A stretch of DNA of 64,000 nt from Pseudomonas cremoricolorata DSM 17059 = NBRC 16634 (GCF_000425745.1 NZ_KE384442.1:376968-440967); one strand, 5' to 3'; shown: positions 1-8,641, numbered from the stretch's first letter. The notes: generated by a model from the sequence alone, not told the origin. Translations and numbers: made by a program.

Positions 1-675
1 TCTTTCTTGTTATGTCGGCGTGGAGGTATAGCACGCCGACTTGTACTTGGCGATACGGCTAAATCAACCTTTTTGTAGCTGAATTCGGTTGTCGCTCACG
101 GTGTTGCGGTACTGCAAATCGCCGCGACTTTTCGCGGTGCAAAACTGACATTGAGACTTGTGGTGGTGACGCATTCAATGCCTGCAGCGACGTCACACCT
201 CACCCCCACGAATCAGCCGACGCGTTGCCCCGATGTTCGAAGCAGCAACCTGGGCAGTCTGGTTTCAAGGCAATGCAACAAGCGTGCTCATTTTCACGTT
301 TTGTTGATGTATTTTTCACATCTGCCCGGCAGGAGGGCCGTAAGCGCCGTGGTTACTGGTGTCGCGCGGTCTTCTGGTGTACCAGGATTTCCCCGCACGG
401 CCGTCGGGCACGTGCCTTGGAAAGTCAGTGTGTTACCTGTGGTTATTGAAGTTGAGTAGTTTGTGCTCCGTCATCGCCAAGCGGTGACTCTCGGCGCGCC
501 ATCGTGGTGCGAAAAGTAGCGCTGTGTTACTGGCACGTGATCATCGGCACGTTTTCGTGCGCTCGCAGGGTGCGCAGGTCGACTGCGCGATGTTTAGGCG
601 ATGCCATCGCGCAGTCGTCGCGGTATCCTTCGCGCTTCATCACCCCGCGTGGCGGGCATCATTGAGGAGAGTGCC
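1..675. other. Long stretch without a convincing gene
   Basis: No open frame here has a protein-like composition or a credible ribosome binding site. The frames that exist (for example 151-459) have shadow-like composition. The stretch opens with a 9-bp perfect inverted repeat (14-22 with 32-40). A second short inverted repeat lies near 122-137. The last part must carry the leader of the HIT-family gene that begins at 676. The stretch may be the upstream control region of a gene outside the window. Confidence 0.5.
14..40. repeat. 9-bp inverted repeat (hairpin or operator)
   Basis: Arms GTCGGCGTG and CACGCCGAC are exact complements around a 9-base loop. The flanks are not a clear T tract on either strand, so an operator or an RNA hairpin is as likely as a terminator. 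Its role is unknown. Confidence 0.4.
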
Positions 676-1107
676 GTGTTTGTCATGGATTCGCGCCTGC
701 AGCAGGATTCCATCGAGCTGGGTCGGCTCACGCTGTGCAGCGTCTTGCTGAGCAAGGACGCTAACTACCCCTGGTTCATTCTGGTGCCGCAGCGCGCCGA
801 GGTCAGCGAGATCTTCGATCTTGACGAAGCTGATCAGCAGCAGCTCTGGGCCGAGACCAAATACCTGGCCGAAGCACTCAAGCGCGCCTACGGCGCTGAC
901 AAGATGAACGTCGCGACCCTGGGTAACGTCGTCAGCCAGTTGCACATGCACGTCATCGTGCGCATGCGTGATGACGCTGCCTGGCCTGCGCCGGTGTGGG
1001 GCCGTGTTCCGGCCAAGGCCTATGAAGCCGAGGAGCTGGCGCAGGTGCGCGCGCGCTTGCGCGAAGCGCTGGGCAGTCAGTTCACCGAGGTTGCCCATGA
1101 CGCTTGA
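676..1107 (+). CDS. HIT-family nucleotide-binding protein
   Basis: A 143-residue protein of the histidine triad superfamily, whose members hydrolyse or transfer nucleotides from nucleoside conjugates. The motif QLHMHVIVR at residues 88-96 holds the first two histidines (H90, H92). The third position is isoleucine, which I recall as usual for this short proteobacterial HIT-like branch. The GTG at 676 is chosen because GAGGAG lies just upstream (664-669) and the resulting N-terminus, VFVMDSRLQQ, matches the usual start of pseudomonad homologues. An ATG at 685 is the alternative. The 3' end overlaps slyX by 11 bases, which suggests co-transcription. The substrate is unknown. Confidence 0.85.
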   Translation: MFVMDSRLQQDSIELGRLTLCSVLLSKDANYPWFILVPQRAEVSEIFDLDEADQQQLWAETKYLAEALKRAYGADKMNVATLGNVVSQLHMHVIVRMRDDAAWPAPVWGRVPAKAYEAEELAQVRARLREALGSQFTEVAHDA

Positions 1108-1303
1108 AACGCAGTTGGTCGAGCTCGAAAGCCGTCAGGCGTTTCAGGACGACACGCTGCAATCGCTCAATGAAGTGGTGTTCGAGCAGGGTCGGCAGAT
1201 CGAGCGCCTGCAAGCGCAGATGCTGCAGTTGCTCAAGCGCTATGACGAGTTGGTAGGGCAGGTGGGCGGTGAGGAAGATGAGGCGCCGCCGCCTCATTAT
1301 TGA
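1097..1303 (+). CDS. slyX: SlyX family protein
   Basis: A 68-residue acidic protein that is nearly all coiled coil, with heptad-like leucines in residues 1-50 (LVELESRQ, LNEVVFEQ, IERLQAQMLQLL). It ends in EDEAPPPHY; a proline-rich tail ending in HY is typical of SlyX. The function of SlyX is not established. The start ATG lies inside the end of the HIT gene, so translation of the two is probably coupled. Confidence 0.85.
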   Translation: MTLETQLVELESRQAFQDDTLQSLNEVVFEQGRQIERLQAQMLQLLKRYDELVGQVGGEEDEAPPPHY

Positions 1304-1361
1304 GCAAGGTAGTGAAAGGGCGCAGATCACGAATGCTCTGCGCCCAGCCTGATACTGCCGG

Positions 1362-1955
1362 TCAGCGCCGGTTGATGGCGACCACGTCTTCAGCCTGCAG
1401 GCCTTTGTCGCGGTGCATCACCGAGAACTCCACGCGCTGGCCCTCGACCAGTACCCGGTGGCCTTCGCCGCGGATCGCACGGAAGTGCACGAAGATGTCA
1501 TCGCCCGAATCGCGGGAAATGAAGCCAAAGCCCTTGGACGTGTTGAACCACTTCACCGTGCCAGTATCGCGAGTGCTGTCGGCGCTGGCCGCCGACTGAG
1601 GGTGGTGTGAGGTGCGTGGGGTGCGGGCCAATGCTGCTGCCAGGTGCACGACCACCGCCAGGGCGGCGCACAGCAAGGCGGGCAGGGTGCCCAGGTCTGG
1701 GCGGGCAAGCAAGGTAACGGTCTGCAGGATCACTGCAATCACCAGCAGGGCGCTGGCTAGACGTTGCAGCTGTTGCCGCCCTGCGCGGTAGTACAGCGGC
1801 ACGACCGGGGCGAGGAGCAGGTTGAGCAGGCCCAGCAGGGCCAGGTAGACGGCTTCGGGAAGTTGCAGGAAGGGAATCGCCTCGGTTCTGAGGCTTGGGA
1901 TCGAGGCGAGTAGCAAAGCTGCAACGCCCGTCACCAGATGGACGATCTTGAACAT
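1362..1955 (-). CDS. Membrane protein with C-terminal cold-shock domain
   Basis: A 197-residue two-part protein. Residues 1 to about 110 hold three or four hydrophobic segments (VTGVAALLLASIPSL, AVYLALLGLLNLLLAPVVPL, ASALLVIAVILQTVTLL, LPALLCAALAVVVHLAAAL). Residues from about 129 form a complete cold-shock domain with GTVKWFN, the RNP-1 motif KGFGFI and the RNP-2 motif DIFVHF. Cold-shock domains bind single-stranded RNA or DNA, so this protein probably places one at the inner membrane. The methionine of MFKIVHLVTG is chosen as start. A GTG ten codons upstream (1985) is possible, and neither has a strong ribosome binding site. It is transcribed away from the dps-like gene. Confidence 0.8.
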   Translation of the reverse strand: MFKIVHLVTGVAALLLASIPSLRTEAIPFLQLPEAVYLALLGLLNLLLAPVVPLYYRAGRQQLQRLASALLVIAVILQTVTLLARPDLGTLPALLCAALAVVVHLAAALARTPRTSHHPQSAASADSTRDTGTVKWFNTSKGFGFISRDSGDDIFVHFRAIRGEGHRVLVEGQRVEFSVMHRDKGLQAEDVVAINRR

Positions 1956-2228
1956 GGGTTGGCTCACATAGATAAGGTCAATCACAGGAAGAGCTGGTGA
2001 CGCGGTGCGCAGGTGTAGGCGCGATCACGTGACGGTCCAGCCTATGCACCCGGCATTTACAGTCCGCACGGGTGACACGCTGCCTATTTAACAGTAAAGG
2101 CGCAGGCTTCTCAAACCAGCCAGGCCGACTCACCGCATGCGTTGCGCAGCCCGGCACGGCCGTGCAAGTCTTGATACAGTGTGCGTCGCCTGCTTGATCA
2201 TCAAGCTTTCATGCAAAAGGGGAGATTC

Positions 2229-2702
2229 ATGGCAATTGATATCGGCATCAGTGAAGAAGATCGCAAGTCCATCGTCGATGGTCTGTCGCGTCTGCTGTCC
2301 GACACCTACGTGCTGTACCTGAAAACCCATAATTTCCACTGGAACGTCACAGGGCCGGCTTTCCGTACCCTGCACCTGATGTTCGAGGAGCAATACAACG
2401 AACTGGCCCTGGCGGTCGACGCGATCGCCGAGCGCATCCGCGCGCTGGGCTTCCCGGCGCCGGGTTCCTACGCGTTCTACGCTCGCCATTCCTCGATCAA
2501 CGAAGAAGAGGGCGTACCTTCAGCTGACGAGATGATTCGCCAGTTGGTGCAAGGCCAGGAGGCCGTCACGCGCACCGCGCGTAGCGTCTTCCCGGTGGTC
2601 GAGAAAGTCAGCGACGAGCCGACTGCCGACCTGCTCACCCAGCGTATGCAGGTTCACGAGAAAACCGCCTGGATGCTGCGCGCGCTGCTCGAAGGCAAGT
2701 AA
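2229..2702 (+). CDS. dps: Dps-like ferritin (DNA protection during starvation)
   Basis: A 157-residue ferritin-superfamily protein. THNFHWNVTGPAF (about residues 33-45) with FEEQYNELALAVDAIAERIRALG gives the His and Asp/Glu ligands of the Dps ferroxidase site between subunits. Dps dodecamers oxidise ferrous iron with peroxide, store it, and in many cases coat DNA under stress. The start has a strong ribosome binding site (AAAGGGGAG, about 2216-2225). An in-frame upstream extension exists but has no protein character. The gene is divergent from the cold-shock fusion, with about 270 bases between them for promoters. Confidence 0.9.
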   Translation: MAIDIGISEEDRKSIVDGLSRLLSDTYVLYLKTHNFHWNVTGPAFRTLHLMFEEQYNELALAVDAIAERIRALGFPAPGSYAFYARHSSINEEEGVPSADEMIRQLVQGQEAVTRTARSVFPVVEKVSDEPTADLLTQRMQVHEKTAWMLRALLEGK

Positions 2703-2720
2703 TTCCAGATAGCACTGCAA

Positions 2721-2750
2721 GTGCCCGGCCTGAGCGATCAGGTCGGGCAC
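2721..2750 (+). terminator. Hairpin after dps
   Basis: GTGCCCGGCCTGA pairs with TCAGGTCGGGCAC across a 4-base loop, with one G-T pair. It starts 18 bases after the dps stop. The T tract is poor, so termination strength is uncertain. Confidence 0.5.
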
Positions 2751-2815
2751 TGTCGTATCTGGCGCAAGCGCTTCCCGCTGCATTGCCAGACGGCTTGAAG
2801 GCCTCATGGAGGGAC

Positions 2816-2834
2816 GCCCGCGTTTGCCGCGGGC
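2816..2834 (+). terminator. Hairpin in leader of the ribbon-helix-helix gene
   Basis: GCCCGCG and CGCGGGC pair around TTTGC and are followed by TTCTTG. The hairpin ends about 12 bases before the ribosome binding site of the next gene. It could be a weak terminator or a 5' leader structure. Confidence 0.4.
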
Positions 2835-2856
2835 TTCTTGACTATGGAGGTAGGCG

Positions 2857-3195
2857 ATGGAGGCAAGGGTTGGAATCCCCCGTCCGGCAGCGTTGCAGCG
2901 CAATTGGCCTGGCAAGCAGTGCATCGATCCGTTCACCACGGATTTCGACATGCAGCGTGCCTGTCCGGTCTCACGCTCGGTAAGACTCAACGGCTTTTCC
3001 ACCTGCTTGAGGCTGGAACGTGTGTATTGGCATATCCTTGAGCGGATCGCCGAGGCCAACCGCTGCTCGGTCAGCGCGGTACTCTCGTATCTGGACCGTG
3101 AGGTGCATTTGCGCCACGGTGGCGTGCGCAACTTCAGCGGGCTGGTGCGCGTGGTGTGCGTGGCCTGGTTGCTGGACCCACCCAATACACCTTGA
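2857..3195 (+). CDS. Ribbon-helix-helix domain protein
   Basis: A 112-residue protein. The C-terminal half, from RSVRLNGFSTCLRLERVYWHIL to LVRVVCVAWL, fits the ribbon-helix-helix family RHH_4 (PF13467): a beta strand that would enter the DNA major groove, then two helices (residues about 40-105). The first 35 residues are basic and irregular. ATG 2857 has a clean GGAGG six bases upstream. Proteins of this family are assigned DNA binding by fold only; no target is known. It stands alone between dps and the FmdB gene. Confidence 0.7.
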   Translation: MEARVGIPRPAALQRNWPGKQCIDPFTTDFDMQRACPVSRSVRLNGFSTCLRLERVYWHILERIAEANRCSVSAVLSYLDREVHLRHGGVRNFSGLVRVVCVAWLLDPPNTP

Positions 3196-3226
3196 TCGGC
3201 GGGCTGCACTGCTCTCTCTAACCATA

Positions 3227-3232
3227 TATAAT
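3227..3232 (+). promoter_or_regulatory. Possible -10 element before the FmdB gene
   Basis: A perfect TATAAT lies about 53 bases before the FmdB start. No good -35 is seen at the right distance, so only the -10 is proposed. Confidence 0.35.
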
Positions 3233-3284
3233 CGCGGTTTTTGGCTGCTTCGGCAGCCGGCGTTGTGGTTGACGAGAGACATCG

Positions 3285-3506
3285 ATGCCCCTTTATGACT
3301 ATCAATGCGCCGCCTGCGGTCATCGACTGGAGGCGCTGCAGAAAATCAGCGCAGCGCCACTGACCGACTGCCCGGTCTGCCAGGCGCCCGAACTCAAGAA
3401 GCAACTGTCGGTACCGGGTTTCCGCCTGGGCGGAGCCGGTTGGTACGAAACCGACTTCAAGACCGGGGCGAAGAAGAATCTTGCCAGCGGCGACACGTCC
3501 GACTGA
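3285..3506 (+). CDS. FmdB-type zinc ribbon protein
   Basis: A 73-residue protein starting MPLYDYQCAACGH, the hallmark of the FmdB/CxxC regulatory family. C8-x2-C11 and C29-x2-C32 would bind one zinc. The tail is GWYETDFKTG, also typical. It precedes aspS, a placement I recall as usual in pseudomonads, so it may be co-transcribed with aspS. The function is unknown. Confidence 0.9.
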   Translation: MPLYDYQCAACGHRLEALQKISAAPLTDCPVCQAPELKKQLSVPGFRLGGAGWYETDFKTGAKKNLASGDTSD

Positions 3507-3594
3507 GCTCAATTGGCAGTGACCTGGTCTCGCAGTACCGGCCTTCGGCCTGAGACCTCACCGAATACACGATCACGAGAAGCGAACCACCATC

Positions 3595-5370
3595 ATGATG
3601 CGCAGCCACTATTGCGGCCTACTGAACGAGAGCCTGGACGGCCAGGAAGTCACCCTTTGCGGCTGGGTCCATCGTCGCCGCGACCACGGCGGGGTGATCT
3701 TCCTCGATATCCGTGACCGTGAAGGCCTGGCCCAGGTCGTCTTCGACCCTGATCGCGCCGATACCTTCGCCGCAGCCGACCGCGTTCGCAGCGAATACGT
3801 CGTGCAGATCACCGGCAAGGTGCGCCTGCGTCCGGCCGGCGCCGTCAACGCCAACATGACCTCCGGTGCCATCGAGGTGCTGGGTTATGAACTGAAGGTG
3901 TTGAACGAGGCGGAAACCCCGCCGTTCCCGCTCAACGAATACTCCGACGTGGGCGAAGAAACTCGCCTGCGCTATCGCTTCATCGATCTGCGTCGCCCCG
4001 AGATGGCGGAAAAGCTGCGCCTGCGTTCGCGTATCACCACCAGCATCCGCCGCTTCCTCGACGACAACGGCTTCCTCGACGTCGAAACGCCGATCCTGAC
4101 CCGCGCAACGCCGGAAGGCGCTCGCGACTATCTGGTGCCGAGCCGCACCCACGCCGGCAGCTTCTTCGCATTGCCGCAGTCGCCGCAGTTGTTCAAGCAA
4201 CTGCTGATGGTCGCCGGCTTCGACCGCTACTACCAGATCGCCAAGTGCTTCCGTGACGAAGACCTGCGTGCTGACCGCCAGCCGGAATTCACCCAGATCG
4301 ACATCGAGACCAGCTTCCTCGGCGAAGACGAGATCATGGGCCTCACCGAGAGCATGATCCGCAAGCTGTTCAAGGAAGTGCTCGACCTGGAGTTCGGCGA
4401 ATTCCCGCACATGACCTTCGAAGAGGCCATGCGTCGTTACGGTTCCGACAAGCCTGACCTGCGTAACCCGCTGGAACTGGTGGATGTCGCCGACCAGCTC
4501 AAGGACGTCGACTTCAAGGTCTTCGCGGGCCCGGCCAACGATCCCAAGTGCCGTGTCACGGCCCTGCGCGTGCCTGGCGGCGCGGCCATGCCACGCAGCA
4601 AGATCGACGAGTACACCAAGTTCGTCGGCATCTACGGTGCCCGTGGCCTGGCGTACATCAAGGTCAACGAGCGTGCCAAGGGCGTCGAAGGCCTGCAGTC
4701 GCCAATCGTCAAGAACATCCCTGAGGCCAACCTCAACGTGATCCTCGATCGCGTCGGTGCGGTCGATGGCGACATCGTGTTCTTCGGCGCCGACAAGTTC
4801 AAAGTGGTCAGCGAGGCCCTGGGCGCACTGCGTATTCGCCTGGGTCACGATTTCGAGCTGCTGACCTGCGAATGGGCGCCGATGTGGGTGGTCGACTTCC
4901 CGATGTTCGAAGAGAACGAAGACGGCAGCTTCACCGCGCTGCACCACCCGTTCACCGCGCCCAAGTGCTCGCCAGAGGAGCTCGAAGCCAACCCTGCCGG
5001 CGCACTGTCGCGCGCCTACGACATGGTCCTGAACGGCACCGAACTGGGCGGCGGCTCGATTCGTATCCACCGCAAGGAAATGCAACAGGCGGTGTTCCGT
5101 CTGCTGGGTATCGAGGCGGCCGAACAGGAAGAGAAATTCGGCTTCCTGCTCGACGCCCTGAAGTTCGGCGCACCGCCGCATGGCGGCCTGGCGTTCGGTC
5201 TTGATCGTCTGGTGATGCTGATGACCGGCGCTCAGTCGATCCGCGAAGTGATCGCCTTCCCGAAAACCCAGAGCGCCGCGTGTGTCATGACCCAGGCGCC
5301 TGGGTTGGTGGACGCCAAGGCCCTGCGTGAATTGCACATCCGTCTGCGTGAGCAGACCAAAGTCGAGTAA
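3595..5370 (+). CDS. aspS: Aspartyl-tRNA synthetase
   Basis: A 591-residue class II synthetase that charges tRNA with aspartate in the cytoplasm. It has the N-terminal OB-fold anticodon-binding domain (residues about 1-110, CGWVHRRRDHGGVIFLDIRD), the class II core with FRDEDLRADRQPEFTQID, the bacterial GAD insert (about 280-420), and motif 3 GLAFGLDRLVMLM near the C-terminus. Length is normal. Two ATG codons are adjacent (3595 and 3598); pseudomonad AspRS commonly starts MMRSHYCG. Pseudomonad AspRS is known to be non-discriminating, charging tRNA-Asn too, with GatCAB completing Asn-tRNA. Only the family, not that trait, is read from the sequence. Confidence 0.98.
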   Translation: MMRSHYCGLLNESLDGQEVTLCGWVHRRRDHGGVIFLDIRDREGLAQVVFDPDRADTFAAADRVRSEYVVQITGKVRLRPAGAVNANMTSGAIEVLGYELKVLNEAETPPFPLNEYSDVGEETRLRYRFIDLRRPEMAEKLRLRSRITTSIRRFLDDNGFLDVETPILTRATPEGARDYLVPSRTHAGSFFALPQSPQLFKQLLMVAGFDRYYQIAKCFRDEDLRADRQPEFTQIDIETSFLGEDEIMGLTESMIRKLFKEVLDLEFGEFPHMTFEEAMRRYGSDKPDLRNPLELVDVADQLKDVDFKVFAGPANDPKCRVTALRVPGGAAMPRSKIDEYTKFVGIYGARGLAYIKVNERAKGVEGLQSPIVKNIPEANLNVILDRVGAVDGDIVFFGADKFKVVSEALGALRIRLGHDFELLTCEWAPMWVVDFPMFEENEDGSFTALHHPFTAPKCSPEELEANPAGALSRAYDMVLNGTELGGGSIRIHRKEMQQAVFRLLGIEAAEQEEKFGFLLDALKFGAPPHGGLAFGLDRLVMLMTGAQSIREVIAFPKTQSAACVMTQAPGLVDAKALRELHIRLREQTKVE

Positions 5371-5430
5371 GCGTGGCGACAGGGGCGCGTGCCTGGCAGG
5401 CGCTCCGTGCAATCTCGCAGGTTTCCCGTA

Positions 5431-5449
5431 CCGCCCCGTCAAGGGGCGG
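5431..5449 (+). terminator. Hairpin between aspS and yebC
   Basis: CCGCCCC and GGGGCGG pair around GTCAA and are followed by GACTGTTTCTG. It sits 60 bases after the aspS stop and 33 bases before yebC. It is a moderate terminator or an attenuator. Confidence 0.5.
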
Positions 5450-5481
5450 GACTGTTTCTGTATGAAGGATTTGGAGTCGTT

Positions 5482-6228
5482 ATGGCTGGTCATTCCAAGT
5501 GGGCGAACATCAAGCACCGCAAAGAGCGCCAGGATGCCAAGAGAGGCAAGGTCTTCACCAAGTGGATTCGTGAGCTGACCGTCGCGGCCAAGCAAGGCGG
5601 CGGCGATCCGGCCTCCAACCCGCGCTTGCGCCTGGCGCTGGACAAGGCGCTGGGCGCGAACATGAGCCGCGACATCATCGACCGCGCGGTTGCTCGCGGT
5701 GCCGGAACCAACGAAAGCGACAACGTCGAAGAGCTCAGCTACGAAGGCTACGGCCCTGGCGGCGTGGCGATCATGGTCGAAGCCATGACCGACAACCGCA
5801 ACCGTACCGCCGCCGCCGTGCGCCACGCGTTTTCCAAATGTGGCGGCAACCTGGGCACCGACGGCTCGGTGGCCTACCTGTTCGAGCGCAAGGGCCAGAT
5901 CAGCTTCGCAGCAGGCGTCGATGAAGATGCGCTGATGGAAGCGGCCATGGAGGCCGATGCCGACGACGTGGTCGCCAACGACGACGGCTCGTTCGATGTC
6001 TTCGCTTCGTTCAACAGCTTTTACGCCGTGCGCAACACCCTGGAAGAAGCAGGCTTCAAGGCCGCCGACGCGGAAATCGTCATGCTGCCGACCACCAGCG
6101 CCGAGCTGGACCAGGACGGCGCGGAAAAAGTCCTCAAGCTGATCGACATGCTCGAAGACCTCGACGACGTGCAGAACGTCTATTCCAACGCGCAGATCTC
6201 CGATGAGGTCATGGCGCAGCTAGGCTGA
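5482..6228 (+). CDS. yebC: YebC/PmpR family protein
   Basis: A 248-residue protein starting MAGHSKWANIKHRKERQDAKRGK, the defining N-terminus of the family. The family includes transcriptional regulators such as PmpR of P. aeruginosa, and recent work ties YebC proteins to ribosome stalling at proline stretches. Length is normal. The neighbourhood aspS-yebC-ruvC is conserved in gamma-proteobacteria. Upstream in-frame codons before ATG 5482 lack protein character. Confidence 0.95.
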   Translation: MAGHSKWANIKHRKERQDAKRGKVFTKWIRELTVAAKQGGGDPASNPRLRLALDKALGANMSRDIIDRAVARGAGTNESDNVEELSYEGYGPGGVAIMVEAMTDNRNRTAAAVRHAFSKCGGNLGTDGSVAYLFERKGQISFAAGVDEDALMEAAMEADADDVVANDDGSFDVFASFNSFYAVRNTLEEAGFKAADAEIVMLPTTSAELDQDGAEKVLKLIDMLEDLDDVQNVYSNAQISDEVMAQLG

Positions 6229-6347
6229 TCCCACTGCCAGATGCGGTGTATGCCCAGCGCCTCGGTCGGCGCCGGTCACTGCAACGCCTCTGGCAGCCTT
6301 TACCTTTGCCTGGCGCACCCTCGCGCCGATCTCGCATTGCAGGCGCT

Positions 6348-6872
6348 ATGACTCTGATTCTTGGTATCGACCCCGGCTCGCGGATTACCGGCTACGGTGT
6401 GGTCCTCCAGACCGCGCGTGGCTGCGAATACGTAGCCTCGGGGTGCATTCGCACAGGCTCTGGTGAATTGCCTGAGCGACTGCAGGTTGTGTTTCGCAGT
6501 GTCAGCGAGGTAATTCGCCAACACGGGCCGGTGACCATGGGCATCGAACGGGTGTTCATGGCGCGCAACCCCGACTCGGCGCTCAAGCTCGGGCAGGCCA
6601 GGGGGGCGGCGATCGTCGCCGCCGCTGAAGCGGGGCTGGAAGTGGCTGAATACAGTCCGACACAAATCAAGCAGGCGGTGGCCGGCACCGGAGGCGCCAA
6701 CAAGGAACAGGTGCAGTTGATGGTCATGCACCTGCTCAAGCTGACCCAGAAGCCACAGATCGACGCTTCCGATGCGCTGGCCATCGCGCTTTGCCACGCC
6801 CATACCCGCTCCAGCCTGGTACCCCATGGCCTGAGTACGGCGCGGCGGCGCGGCGGGCGCTTGCGCCTGTAA
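6348..6872 (+). CDS. ruvC: Holliday junction resolvase RuvC
   Basis: A 174-residue endonuclease that cuts four-way DNA junctions made in recombination and replication restart. The acidic active site is visible: D8 in ILGIDPGSR, a Glu near residue 68 in MGIERVFM, and the Asp pair near 139 and 142 in IDASDALAIALCHAH. Length is normal. ATG 6348 is chosen because the family starts MTLILGIDPG. It lies ahead of ruvA and ruvB, so branch migration and resolution are encoded together. Confidence 0.97.
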   Translation: MTLILGIDPGSRITGYGVVLQTARGCEYVASGCIRTGSGELPERLQVVFRSVSEVIRQHGPVTMGIERVFMARNPDSALKLGQARGAAIVAAAEAGLEVAEYSPTQIKQAVAGTGGANKEQVQLMVMHLLKLTQKPQIDASDALAIALCHAHTRSSLVPHGLSTARRRGGRLRL

Positions 6873-6902
6873 TGGCTTAATGCGCTGATACATATTTTGT
6901 GT

Positions 6903-6922
6903 CCAGGGAACGCTTACCCTGG
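6903..6922 (+). terminator. Weak hairpin between ruvC and ruvA
   Basis: CCAGGG and CCCTGG pair around an 8-base loop, followed by GCATTTGC. The stem is short and the T run broken, so it may reduce rather than stop read-through into ruvA. Confidence 0.3.
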
Positions 6923-6980
6923 GCATTTGCTGATAGGGTGAGGCGTCGCACAGTCGCCCCCACGATTGAAGGAATGACAC

Positions 6981-7598
6981 GTGATTGGACGTTTGCGCGG
7001 CACCTTGGCGGAAAAGCAGCCGCCGCACCTGATTATCGACGTCAATGGCCTGGGCTATGAGCTGGAGGTGCCGATGACCACGCTCTATCGACTGCCCAAG
7101 CTCGGCGAAACCGTAACGCTGCACACCCACCAGGTGGTGCGTGAAGATGCTCACCTGCTGTACGGCTTTTTCGAAAAGCGCGAGCGCGAGCTGTTCCGCG
7201 AGCTGGTCCGCCTCAATGGCGTCGGGCCGAAGCTGGCCTTGGCGTTGATGTCCGGGCTCGAAGTGGATGAACTGGTTCGCTGCGTGCAGGCACAGGATGC
7301 GTCGGTGCTGGTGCGGGTGCCTGGGGTCGGCAAGAAAACCGCCGAGCGTCTGCTGGTCGAACTCAAGGACCGTTTCAAGGCCTGGGAAACCTCGCCGGCC
7401 ATGTTCACGCTGGTCTCCGACGGGCCATTGCCGGCAGCAGCCGACTCTAGCGCCGAGGCCGACGCGGTCAGCGCGCTGGTCTCGCTGGGCTACAAACCTC
7501 AGGAAGCGAGCAAGGCCATCGCTGCCATCAAGGACAAATCCGGCCTGAGCAGCGAAGAGCTGATTCGCCGTAGCCTCAAGGGGATGATCGTCAAGTGA
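6981..7598 (+). CDS. ruvA: Holliday junction DNA helicase subunit RuvA
   Basis: A 205-residue junction-binding protein that loads RuvB. It has the N-terminal OB fold (IGRLRGTLAEKQPPHLIIDV), two helix-hairpin-helix motifs (LNGVGPKLALALMSG near 75-90 and VPGVGKKTAERLLVEL near 110-126) and the C-terminal domain that touches RuvB (AVSALVSLGYKP onward). It starts with GTG, with an AAGGAA ribosome binding site 8 bases before. Its stop overlaps the ruvB start by 4 bases, which points to translational coupling. Confidence 0.97.
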   Translation: MIGRLRGTLAEKQPPHLIIDVNGLGYELEVPMTTLYRLPKLGETVTLHTHQVVREDAHLLYGFFEKRERELFRELVRLNGVGPKLALALMSGLEVDELVRCVQAQDASVLVRVPGVGKKTAERLLVELKDRFKAWETSPAMFTLVSDGPLPAAADSSAEADAVSALVSLGYKPQEASKAIAAIKDKSGLSSEELIRRSLKGMIVK

Positions 7599-8641
7599 TC
7601 GAAGCCGACCGACTCATCGCCGCCAGTGGCCGCGACCGCGAAGAGGTGCAGGATCGAGCGATCCGTCCGCTGCGGCTGGACGACTACATCGGCCAGCCCG
7701 TGGTGCGCGACCAGATGGGGCTGTTCATTCAGGCAGCGCGAGGGCGCAACGAGTCACTCGATCACACCTTGATCTTCGGTCCTCCGGGGCTGGGCAAGAC
7801 CACCCTGGCCAACATCATCGCCAACGAGATGGGTGTATCGGTAAAGAGCACTTCGGGGCCTATCCTCGAGCGGCCGGGCGACCTGGCGGCAATGCTCACC
7901 AACCTCGAACCCCACGATGTACTGTTCATCGATGAGATCCACCGGCTTTCACCGGTGGTCGAGGAGGTGCTGTATCCGGCCATGGAAGACTTCCAGCTCG
8001 ACATCATGATCGGCGAAGGCCCTGCGGCACGCTCGATCAAGCTCGATCTGCCACCGTTCACCCTGGTCGGCGCCACCACCCGTGCCGGCATGCTGACCAA
8101 CCCACTGCGCGACCGCTTCGGTATCGTTCAGCGCCTGGAGTTCTACGGCAACAAAGACCTCACCACGATCGTCAGCCGTTCGGCCGGCATCCTCGGGCTG
8201 CCGATCGACACCGAGGGCGCCTTCGAAATCGCCCGCCGCGCCCGCGGTACGCCGCGCATCGCCAACCGCCTGTTACGGCGGGTACGCGACTTCGCCCAGG
8301 TGCGCGGCAAAGGCCATATCACCAAGGCTATCGCCGACATGGCGCTGAACCTGCTGGATGTCGACGAGCGTGGTTTCGACCATTCCGACCGGCGCCTGCT
8401 GCTGACCATGATCGAGAAGTTCGACGGGGGTCCGGTCGGGGTCGACAACCTGGCCGCAGCGATCAGCGAAGAGCGTCACACCATCGAAGATGTGTTGGAG
8501 CCGTACCTGATCCAGCAGGGCTACATCATGCGTACACCGCGCGGTCGGGTCGTGACCCGTCACGCCTACCTGCACTTTGGTCTGAACATTCCCGGGCGCT
8601 TCGCCGAGGGGGGAGAGTTTTCCGATCCTGAAGACCAATGA
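7595..8641 (+). CDS. ruvB: Holliday junction DNA helicase subunit RuvB
   Basis: A 348-residue AAA+ motor that drives branch migration on RuvA-bound junctions. Walker A GPPGLGKTT (near residue 64), Walker B LFIDEIHR (near 112), sensor GATTRAG and the arginine-finger segment RDRFG are all present. A winged-helix DNA-binding domain follows to the C-terminus. The GTG start lies within the last codons of ruvA. The protein is full length and intact. Confidence 0.98.
   Translation: MIEADRLIAASGRDREEVQDRAIRPLRLDDYIGQPVVRDQMGLFIQAARGRNESLDHTLIFGPPGLGKTTLANIIANEMGVSVKSTSGPILERPGDLAAMLTNLEPHDVLFIDEIHRLSPVVEEVLYPAMEDFQLDIMIGEGPAARSIKLDLPPFTLVGATTRAGMLTNPLRDRFGIVQRLEFYGNKDLTTIVSRSAGILGLPIDTEGAFEIARRARGTPRIANRLLRRVRDFAQVRGKGHITKAIADMALNLLDVDERGFDHSDRRLLLTMIEKFDGGPVGVDNLAAAISEERHTIEDVLEPYLIQQGYIMRTPRGRVVTRHAYLHFGLNIPGRFAEGGEFSDPEDQ

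Noticed and set aside
151..459. Open frame in the opening gene-free stretch
   Set aside because: No ribosome binding site, irregular composition rich in Arg, Ser, His and Thr, and no domain.
3619..5826. A 735-residue open frame opposite aspS and yebC
   Set aside because: It mirrors two conserved genes in high-GC DNA, has no domain, and spans two genes; it is a shadow of codon bias.
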